Source of the DNA: Planctomycetota bacterium
Lineage (GTDB): Bacteria; Planctomycetota; B15-G4
Length of the DNA: 11,884 bases
Assembly (NCBI GenBank): GCA_003644265.1
Contig: QNBX01000140.1
Coordinates: 1-11,884 of the forward strand
Direction of reading: 5' to 3'
Below are positions 7,120 to 11,884 of this stretch, one piece after another. The position numbers and the translations under genes are program-made. A model generated the notes under the pieces. That model worked only from the letters and a program-made list of their open reading frames with translations. It searched no databases and was not told where the DNA came from. How positions within the stretch are numbered: the first letter of the stretch is position 1; every line of letters starts with the position of its first letter.

Positions 7120-8772
7120 ATGCATGCATTCAGCAGCTCAAGCGTTGGTCGCGTCTGGACCCTGACCCTGTTCCTGAGCGTCGTTCCGCTCCTGTCGCCG
7201 GCCCTGGCTGCCGGGGCCTGCGAGTGCGACAACGCGGAGGGGCCGAGCATGTGGTCGGCCGACACCAGGTTCAAGTACGAGACGATCTCCTGCAAGGGCG
7301 ACGTGATGGTGACCCAGAACACCATCAGCAGCGTCCTGGTGGGCCAGACGGTGGTGAACTGCAGCGTGGCGACGCTCAACGTCCCCATCCTGCAGACGAT
7401 GACGTACGGCGTGAGCGGCACGGTCTCCGCCTCGGGAACGCTGTCCATCTCGAACACCGTGAGCGCGGAGGTGGCGGCCGCCGCCATCGGCAAGATCGGC
7501 GCGTCCACCACAGCCTCGGCGAGCGTCACGGTGGGCGCATCCGGGAGCTTCAGCGAGACGGAGTCGGTCACCGACGGCTGCACGTGGGTGGTGCCGCCCC
7601 AGCACGAGGGCACCTGCAAGGTGCATCAGAAGACCACTCAGTTCGCGACCTCCCAGACCTTCACGACCTGCACCAAGGCGACGGTGACTGCGTCGCCATC
7701 GAACCCGGGGTCGGTGGGCAGCTCGGTCATCTACAGCTCGTCCGTGAAGACGGCGACGGTCACCGTCACGGGCACGGCCAACAAGGAGAAGGCCTGCAGC
7801 GACACCCTCGTGAAGTGCCAGCCGAGCGGACAGGACCCTGAAGTCGATGAAGGCGATGCGGGCGTCGGACCCGACTCCGACGAGGACGGCATCCTCGACG
7901 ACGAAGAGGCGGCCAGCGGGAGCAATCCGGACAACAAGGACAGCGACGGCGACGGCGCCGACGACGGCATCGACCCGGACGACAACGACAGCGACAGCGA
8001 CGACGACGGCATCCCGGACGGAGGCGAGACCCACGGGACCGGCACCGACCCCCTCGACGACGACACGGACCATGACGGCACCCCGGATATCTGGGATGTG
8101 TTCCCGCTCGACAATCCGGACCCGTTCATCAACCTGCTCGAGCCCCTGCCCGGCGGCAATGCCCTGGCGCTCGGCTCAGGCATTGAACTGACGGGGATCC
8201 TGTCTCCCGCCCCGCCGGTGCTCGTCCTGCGGATCGGCGACCTGCTCTCCTTCACGGCCCCCAACGCGGACGGCTCGTTCTCGTTCCCCAACGTTCCGGT
8301 CCAGCCTGGGGGGCAGCTCTTCACCCTGTCGACCGTCTCGGCCTTTGGAGACAGCGATCACGAGCAGCTGATCGACACGTTTGGCGTGCATGTGCAGCCC
8401 GGGCCGTGGGACGACCTCGGCAGCGGCCTCGCCGGCGTGGACGGCACGCCGCTGCTCGTCGTTGCGGGTGACCTGCTGGGCAACGACCCGGTGACGATGA
8501 CGGTCGCCAAGGCGGCTCCCAACAGCCTGGCGGGTCTCGTGCTGGGTGTCGGCCTGCTCAACCTGCCGTTCAAGGGCGGCACGTTGCTGCCCACGCCCGA
8601 CGTGGTCCTGTTTGGATTCCCCACCGGGCCCAACGGCACGCTCCAGCTGGTGGACAACTGGCCCCCAGGCCTCCCGCCTGGCCTGCCGTTCTTCTCCCAG
8701 TTCTGGATCCAGGACCCCGCCGGCCCCCATGGCTTCAGCGCCAGCAACGGTGTGCAAGGCACGACGCCCTGA
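7120..8772 (+). CDS. Secreted mosaic protein: Ser/Thr-rich beta domain, thrombospondin type-3 repeats, C-terminal beta domain
   Basis: A 550-residue exported protein. Residues 1-30 are a signal peptide (hydrophobic LTLFLSVVPLLS, cleavage near ALA). Residues 31-235 hold nine Cys (34, 36, 58, 81, 154, 166, 184, 226, 233) and a long alternating Ser/Thr/Ala/Val stretch (about 95-150) that ends at WVVPP; this looks all-beta. Residues about 251-330 contain DSDEDGILDDEE, DSDGDGADDGIDPDDND, DSDSDDDGIPD and DTDHDGTPD, which are calcium-binding thrombospondin type-3 repeats. Residues about 335-550 form a second beta-rich part ending in QFWIQDPAGPHGFSASNG, a pattern I associate with exported proteins of Planctomycetota and related bacteria. 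ATG 7120 is chosen over the upstream in-frame ATG at 6961 because AGGGGGG lies seven bases before it and the signal peptide starts there. It ends convergently with apaG. Surface adhesion, matrix or toxin roles are possible; none is proven. Confidence 0.88.
   Translation: MHAFSSSSVGRVWTLTLFLSVVPLLSPALAAGACECDNAEGPSMWSADTRFKYETISCKGDVMVTQNTISSVLVGQTVVNCSVATLNVPILQTMTYGVSGTVSASGTLSISNTVSAEVAAAAIGKIGASTTASASVTVGASGSFSETESVTDGCTWVVPPQHEGTCKVHQKTTQFATSQTFTTCTKATVTASPSNPGSVGSSVIYSSSVKTATVTVTGTANKEKACSDTLVKCQPSGQDPEVDEGDAGVGPDSDEDGILDDEEAASGSNPDNKDSDGDGADDGIDPDDNDSDSDDDGIPDGGETHGTGTDPLDDDTDHDGTPDIWDVFPLDNPDPFINLLEPLPGGNALALGSGIELTGILSPAPPVLVLRIGDLLSFTAPNADGSFSFPNVPVQPGGQLFTLSTVSAFGDSDHEQLIDTFGVHVQPGPWDDLGSGLAGVDGTPLLVVAGDLLGNDPVTMTVAKAAPNSLAGLVLGVGLLNLPFKGGTLLPTPDVVLFGFPTGPNGTLQLVDNWPPGLPPGLPFFSQFWIQDPAGPHGFSASNGVQGTTP
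7870..8109 (+). repeat. Asp-rich thrombospondin type-3 calcium-binding repeats within the secreted protein
   Basis: Several DxDxDG-like units in tandem (residues about 251-330) produce a GAC/GAT/GGC-rich DNA stretch. Known type-3 repeats wrap calcium ions and stiffen linkers between domains of exported proteins. Unit spacing is irregular, so this is a protein-level repeat and not an exact DNA repeat. Confidence 0.85.
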
Positions 8773-8876
8773 GCGGCGCAGGCCTGTCGTGCTGCCCGGC
8801 GCTGGCGCGCGGCTCGGTGGCGATCTGACCCGCGACGGCACGGCAGTCCCGTCGTCCGGTGTGCACTGCGAACCTT

Positions 8877-8906
8877 ACCACCCGCACGACCCGCTGCTCG
8901 GGTGGT
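8877..8906. terminator. Stem-loop in the convergent gap, possible terminator
   Basis: ACCACCCG (8877-8884) pairs perfectly with CGGGTGGT (8899-8906) around a 14-base loop. An overlapping alternative pairs ACGACCC (8886-8892) with GGGTCGT (8910-8916). It lies between the convergent ends of the secreted protein gene (8772) and apaG (8987), where a two-way terminator would be expected. There is no T tract, so a classical intrinsic terminator is not shown. The remaining 214 bases of the gap hold no gene that I can support. Confidence 0.35.
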
Positions 8907-8986
8907 CTGGGGTCGTAGCGCCGCCGGTCAGCTCGCGCTGAGCGAGACGCTTGGCCACGCTCTCTACTCCCGGGTTGGAGCGGCGT

Positions 8987-9415
8987 TCAGTTCTGGCTCG
9001 GGAGCGGATCCACCGTCGCGGCCAGGAAGAAGCGGCCGATCTTGGCCTCGAAGGTCGATCCGTCGTCGCGCTGCATGACGAAGTGGCCCTCCATGGTGCC
9101 CCAGCAGGTCTCGAGCGGGCAGCCGCTCATGTACGTGTGGACCTGACCCGGCTCGAGGCGTGGCTCCTCGCCCACGACGCCGGGACCCTCGACGATCTCG
9201 ACGGCCCCGTCGGCGTCCGTGATCACCCAACGGCGCGAGCGCAGGGTCACGGGCTCGTCGCCACCGTTGGCGATCTGCACGCGATACGCAAAGACGTAGC
9301 GGAGCTGCTCAGGCGACGACCGGTCGGGCAGGAACAGGGCGGCGGCCTGGACGCGCACGCCGTGGGTGACGACGTCGGAGTGGCCGGACTGGTGCGTGGT
9401 GTCGGTTGGATTCAT
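8987..9415 (-). CDS. apaG: ApaG domain protein
   Basis: A 142-residue cytoplasmic protein with the ApaG fibronectin-like beta fold (the family is usually about 125 residues). Matching features are YVFAYRVQIANGGDEPVTL (40-58), RRWVITDADG (61-70), the hallmark GPGVVGEEPRLEPG (77-90), YMSGCPLETCWGTMEGHFVM (95-114), and the FEAKIGRFFL end (122-131). ApaG is linked to cobalt/magnesium resistance in Salmonella, hence its usual name, but its biochemical role is unsettled; the same fold occurs in some F-box proteins. The frame continues upstream to 9739 but only as Arg-rich sequence that overlaps the preceding gene, so ATG 9415, where family similarity begins, is taken as the start. No clear ribosome-binding site precedes it. 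It follows the arylsulfotransferase-type gene by 178 bases and may have its own promoter (TACACT on the minus strand at 9459-9454). The usual partners apaH and ksgA are absent. Confidence 0.93.
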   Translation of the reverse strand: MNPTDTTHQSGHSDVVTHGVRVQAAALFLPDRSSPEQLRYVFAYRVQIANGGDEPVTLRSRRWVITDADGAVEIVEGPGVVGEEPRLEPGQVHTYMSGCPLETCWGTMEGHFVMQRDDGSTFEAKIGRFFLAATVDPLPSQN

Positions 9416-9557
9416 CGTGGTTCGGGTGTCGCCTGCGGATCGAGAGCGGCGCCAGTGTACCCATGGCCGGCTGCTCCACCGCCAGCGCGCCCTGCGGGAG
9501 GGCCTCGCCCTGCGCCGGCAGCTCCGCGTCCGCCGGGTCGTGGCCGTTCTCGACTGG

Positions 9558-9593
9558 CTGTGCTCGAAGACGCAGCGTCGGCGGGCCGCACAG
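9558..9593 (-). other. Hairpin directly after the ASST-type stop codon
   Basis: CTGTGC (9558-9563) pairs with GCACAG (9588-9593), ending at the TAA of the ASST-type gene, with a nested GACG/CGTC pair inside. There is no T tract. It could slow or end transcription before apaG, but the evidence is only the pairing. Confidence 0.2.
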
Positions 9594-10964
9594 TTAGCGC
9601 CCCAGCCAGCTCTCCACAGCCTCATGGGGCACCCGCACGATCTCGAACAGCGTCGCGACAAACTCACGCTGCTCGCCCGCGCGGTACGGGCTGATCCACT
9701 CCCAGACGATCTCGCCGGCGGGCGTGACCTCGAAGGCACGGCCAGCGGTCGACTCGGTGATCAACGTGTTGCCGTTGTCGAGGCGCTGGTTCGAACCGCA
9801 GATCCCGCTGAAGAACACACCCGGCGTCTCGGACTGGTAGCGCCAGGCCTCAGCGCCTGTCAGCGGGTCGATCTCCAGGATGCTCGAGCGCCCGGGCTTG
9901 CCCATGTTGTCGAAGACGAGCATCGTCCCGCCTTCCAGCAGGACCGGCTCGTGTTGGCGGCGCCACGAGCCGCTGCGACTCCAGACGACACGGCGCGCCT
10001 CAGGATCGAGGATCGCCAGCAGGTGCAACTCGCGCATGGAGATCAGCAAGTTGCCGCGCGCAAACACGGGAGAGCGGTGGGCCAGGCTGCCGTCAAGCCA
10101 CTGCAGCGTGTTGGTGTGGAAGACGTCGGCGCGAGTTGGCTGGTCGGGCGACCAACCCTCGAGGACGTGTTGCATCGACGAGTTCTCGAGGCACTTGGCG
10201 ATCGAGATCTCGTGCCGCACGCTGCCATCGGGCGCAAAGACGATCACGACGTCGTCGAGGACGCGCTCGGTCGGGTGGATCCACGGGACGAGGCGAACGC
10301 GGCGCGCGAGCGCGAGCAGCGCGCCATCGCCGTCGAAGTCAACGTCGTGATGTGCGGTGGTGAGGTGGCCCCAGACGACGTTCGAGTCGCGGTCGAGGCG
10401 GGCGATGCCGAGCCCTTCCCAGACAACAATGAGCTCGCCGCCTTGCAATAACCGTGCGCGTCGCCAGAAGAAGCGCTGCGATAGATCGGGCGCGATCGAG
10501 TTGCCGGGGAAGGCCTCGTCGAAGTCGACTCTCCAGCGATGGACGACTCGGCCGGCCATGTCCATGAGCACCACCTCGGTCGCGTGGCCCGAGAGCACGA
10601 GATTGAAGCCCGGCTCCGCGCGGGTCTCGTCGTACACGGTGACACCCGCGGTCGCGCCCGCGACCTCCGAACCCGACGTATAGCCGATGGCCTCCAGCAT
10701 CTCGCGCGAGATGCCGCTGCCCGCGCCCGCGCCGGGGTCCGCGCCCGCGCCGGGGTCCGCGTCCGCGCGCGTCGTGGCGCCCTTCGTCAGCGCCCAGTGC
10801 CCGAGCATGGGCGCGTCCGAGGCGTCGGCGCCCGCTCCCTCGGCGCCCGCAGGAGCCTCGTCGTCAAGCGGCGCGGCAGTCTGCGTCTCGCTTCCATCCG
10901 CGGGAGCGCACGCCAATGCAAGCGCGAGCAGCAAGCAGACACACGACGCGCTCACCATGGACAT
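9594..10964 (-). CDS. Arylsulfotransferase (ASST)-type beta-propeller protein, exported
   Basis: A 456-residue protein of the arylsulfotransferase type. Known members move a sulfuryl group from an aryl sulfate donor to a phenol acceptor through a catalytic His, without PAPS. Visible features: export signal (1-19, ending LALAC, possibly lipidated at Cys19); low-complexity linker (about 25-85); then the propeller with blade repeats such as LMDMAGRVVHRWRVD (133-147), AHHDVDFDGDG (204-214), VFHTNTLQWLDGS (281-293), LLISMREL (306-313), RRQHEPVLLEGGTMLVFDN (335-353), QRLDNGNTLITES (393-405) and VTPAGEIVWEW (413-423). His206, His283, Arg311 and His338 are candidate active-site residues. ATG 10964 is chosen over an upstream ATG at 11075 because GAGGG lies six bases before it and the signal begins there. 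It precedes apaG by 178 bases. True transferase activity is unproven, since many family members have unknown roles. Confidence 0.85.
   Translation of the reverse strand: MSMVSASCVCLLLALALACAPADGSETQTAAPLDDEAPAGAEGAGADASDAPMLGHWALTKGATTRADADPGAGADPGAGAGSGISREMLEAIGYTSGSEVAGATAGVTVYDETRAEPGFNLVLSGHATEVVLMDMAGRVVHRWRVDFDEAFPGNSIAPDLSQRFFWRRARLLQGGELIVVWEGLGIARLDRDSNVVWGHLTTAHHDVDFDGDGALLALARRVRLVPWIHPTERVLDDVVIVFAPDGSVRHEISIAKCLENSSMQHVLEGWSPDQPTRADVFHTNTLQWLDGSLAHRSPVFARGNLLISMRELHLLAILDPEARRVVWSRSGSWRRQHEPVLLEGGTMLVFDNMGKPGRSSILEIDPLTGAEAWRYQSETPGVFFSGICGSNQRLDNGNTLITESTAGRAFEVTPAGEIVWEWISPYRAGEQREFVATLFEIVRVPHEAVESWLGR
10723..10758 (-). repeat. Two exact 18-base tandem copies in the linker of the ASST-type gene
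   Basis: The 18-base unit GCGCCCGCGCCGGGGTCC occurs twice head to tail (10723-10740 and 10741-10758), with a degenerate third start after it. It encodes an Asp-Pro-Gly-Ala-Gly-Ala type linker between the signal peptide and the propeller. Such GC-rich units can change copy number by slippage without breaking the frame. Confidence 0.8.
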
Positions 10965-11006
10965 CGGGATCCCTCGCTGCGCCCGCGGGCCGCGCGCCGG
11001 CGCCAG

Positions 11007-11012
11007 AACATA
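11007..11012 (-). promoter_or_regulatory. Putative -10 box (TATGTT) for the ASST-type gene
   Basis: On the minus strand TATGTT lies 42 bases before ATG 10964 in an AT-richer pocket of GC-rich sequence. No convincing -35 hexamer is placed at the usual distance. Confidence 0.22.
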
Positions 11013-11068
11013 ACAGATGCAACGGGAGCCGCCCCACGCTCGGCAGCTCATGTCATGGCACCAGCGGA

Positions 11069-11110
11069 GAGACACACCCGACCGCGGGTGGACAAGGCCC
11101 CGGGTGTCTC
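11069..11110. promoter_or_regulatory. Interrupted inverted repeat between divergent ASST-type and SRPBCC genes
   Basis: GAGACA-(ca)-CCCG at 11069-11080 pairs with CGGG-TGTCTC at 11101-11110: ten base pairs with a two-base bulge and a 20-base loop. It lies in the 239-base divergent intergenic region, about 30 bases upstream of the likely SRPBCC promoter. It could be an operator or an RNA hairpin; no further evidence is available. Confidence 0.3.
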
Positions 11111-11137
11111 CCGAGCCTCCGCGCGGCCGCGGCCCAC

Positions 11138-11167
11138 CTGTCGCCCGCGACGAAAGCGCGCTAGCAT
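11138..11167 (+). promoter_or_regulatory. Putative promoter for the SRPBCC gene
   Basis: CTGTCG (11138-11143) and TAGCAT (11162-11167) are spaced by 18 bases and lie 36 bases before ATG 11204. The -10 resembles the TAGGAT upstream of the secreted protein gene. The -35 match is weak. Confidence 0.35.
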
Positions 11168-11203
11168 CAGGCAGTTCGGCGCGAGAACCCCTCTGAGGAT
11201 GCC

Positions 11204-11688
11204 ATGTCTTCGTTGATCGTCAGCACCCACGTGGCAGCGCCAATCGAGCAGGCCTTCGAGGTCTTCACCGATCTTGGCAAGGCCGTCGAGCGCATCCCCG
11301 ACATCACCGCCCTGGAAGTCCTCAGCGATGCCCCCCCTTCGGCGAGGGCACACGCTGGCGCGAGACGCGCGTGATGTTCAAGAAGGAGGCGGTCGAAGAG
11401 ATGTGGGTCACCGGGTTCGACCCACCCCGGCGCTACACCGTCGAGGCCAACTCCTGCGGCATGCTCTACCAGACGCTGTTCGAGTTCGTTCCCGAGGGCG
11501 ACGGCACCAGCGTCAGCTGGACCTTCAAGGGCACGCCGCAGACGTTGATCGCCAAGCTCACCGGCCCGATCTTCGGTCTGCTCTTCAAGGGCACCATGAA
11601 GACGTGCATGCAGCGCGACCTCGACGCGCTGCGCGACGCCTGCGAGGGCGAGCGGGCGATCGCCGCAGCCGAGTCGGCGCCCGCCTGA
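11204..11688 (+). pseudogene. SRPBCC (START/Bet v1-like) family protein, frame broken at a C7 run
   Basis: Small hydrophobic-ligand-binding fold; the ligand is unknown. ATG 11204 has GAGG five bases upstream and opens MSSLIVSTHVAAPIEQAFEV, typical of SRPBCC proteins, but this frame ends at TGA 11372-11374 after 56 codons. Immediately after seven C residues at 11331-11337 the next frame continues the family sequence (FGEGTRWRETRVMFKKEAVE, then GFDPPRRYTVEAN, then FVPEGDGTSVSWTF) to a TGA at 11686-11688. One more C at the run would join the halves into about 161 residues, the usual family size. The downstream part alone is open from a GTG at 11371 (about 105 residues) but would lack the first strand and helices. 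Either a true frameshift mutation, a homopolymer sequencing error, or slippage-based expression could explain this. The family call is good; the state of the gene is open. Confidence 0.82.
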
Positions 11689-11754
11689 CGGCCGGCGGAC
11701 CGTCGGCGTTTCCTGCTGGGTTCCGCAAGATCTGACAAGCCGTCCGTGCCGGGA

Positions 11755-11772
11755 GCGGGCATGCTAGCCCGC
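11755..11772. other. Small hairpin downstream of the SRPBCC gene
   Basis: GCGGGC (11755-11760) and GCCCGC (11767-11772) pair perfectly around the six-base loop ATGCTA. It lies 67 bases after the SRPBCC stop and could be a terminator stem, though no T tract follows. Confidence 0.3.
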
Positions 11773-11793
11773 ATCTCTCACGACGGACATAGA

Positions 11794-11864
11794 AACAGGC
11801 TGCCCCGGTTGGCATAAACGGTGTATCGAGCAACGCTTACACGCCATCACGGAGGCAGCCTGTT
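11794..11864. repeat. Inverted repeat of 11 bases flanking the leader of the right-edge gene
   Basis: AACAGGCTGCC (11794-11804) and its exact complement GGCAGCCTGTT (11854-11864) are separated by 49 bases. The right arm overlaps the predicted TTG start codon, and a smaller GTGTA/TACAC pair (11821-11825 and 11838-11842) sits between them. The leader could fold to hide the ribosome-binding site or could include part of an insertion-sequence end. Confidence 0.55.
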
Positions 11865-11884
11865 GAGCACAGAGTGTACCGGCC
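11862..11884 (+). CDS. Start of a gene cut by the right edge, possibly an IS1380-type transposase
   Basis: GGAGG at 11851-11855 is followed by a TTG codon at 11862, seven codons before the window ends (M-S-T-E-C-T-G). Transposases of the IS1380 family commonly begin with a short stretch of this kind (Met, then Thr-Glu-Cys), so this may be the 5' end of one. The ribosome-binding site and spacing are good for a start codon. With only seven residues the family is a guess, and whether this is a gene at all needs the flanking sequence. Confidence 0.35.

Noticed and set aside
7118..7127. GCATGCATGC palindrome at the start codon of the secreted protein gene
   Set aside because: A short ATG/CAT repeat expected from two close ATG-like triplets; no sign of function.
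9366..10451. Plus-strand open frame of 361 codons
   Set aside because: Antisense to the ASST-type gene and the start of apaG; no motif or ribosome-binding site supports it.

Overview
The window is GC-rich DNA from a Gram-negative bacterium with an outer membrane. The gene content includes predicted lipoproteins, a periplasmic lytic transglycosylase, a thrombospondin type-3 repeat secreted protein, and a sulfatase-fold protein with a T-x-P-S-H active site. The C-terminus of the secreted protein recalls exported proteins of Planctomycetota and Myxococcota. These clues suggest a free-living member of one of those phyla or a relative. No rRNA or marker gene is present to settle this.

Left part (1-6779): four genes lie on the minus strand. 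In transcription order they are a SulP-type anion transporter with a STAS domain (6779 to 5223), a sulfatase-superfamily lipoprotein with Thr at the nucleophile position (4925 to 3459), an MltF-like lytic transglycosylase lipoprotein (3339 to 1810), and an unrecognised four-helix membrane protein that runs off the left edge (1567 to 1). Gaps of 119-297 bases make one tight operon unlikely, although the sulfatase and MltF-like genes could be co-transcribed.

Middle part (6780-8986): a 340-base divergent intergenic region carries a perfect 15-base palindrome and a -10-like box. It precedes a plus-strand gene for a 550-residue secreted mosaic protein: signal peptide, Cys-containing Ser/Thr-rich beta domain, Asp-rich calcium-binding repeats, and a C-terminal beta domain. 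A stem-loop follows it in the convergent gap.

Right part (8987-11884): on the minus strand are a predicted exported arylsulfotransferase-type beta-propeller (10964 to 9594) and then apaG (9415 to 8987). Divergent from them is a plus-strand SRPBCC-family gene whose frame is broken at a run of seven C residues. The extreme right end has an 11-base inverted repeat and a ribosome-binding site in front of a TTG codon. The seven visible residues resemble the start of IS1380-type transposases, so the window may end just inside an insertion sequence.

A loose theme is sulfate and its esters: an anion transporter, a sulfatase-fold hydrolase and an arylsulfotransferase. The three are not one operon, and the sulfatase-like protein lacks the formylglycine Cys/Ser, so a joint pathway is only a suggestion. 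No tRNA, rRNA, CRISPR array or complete mobile element was seen.
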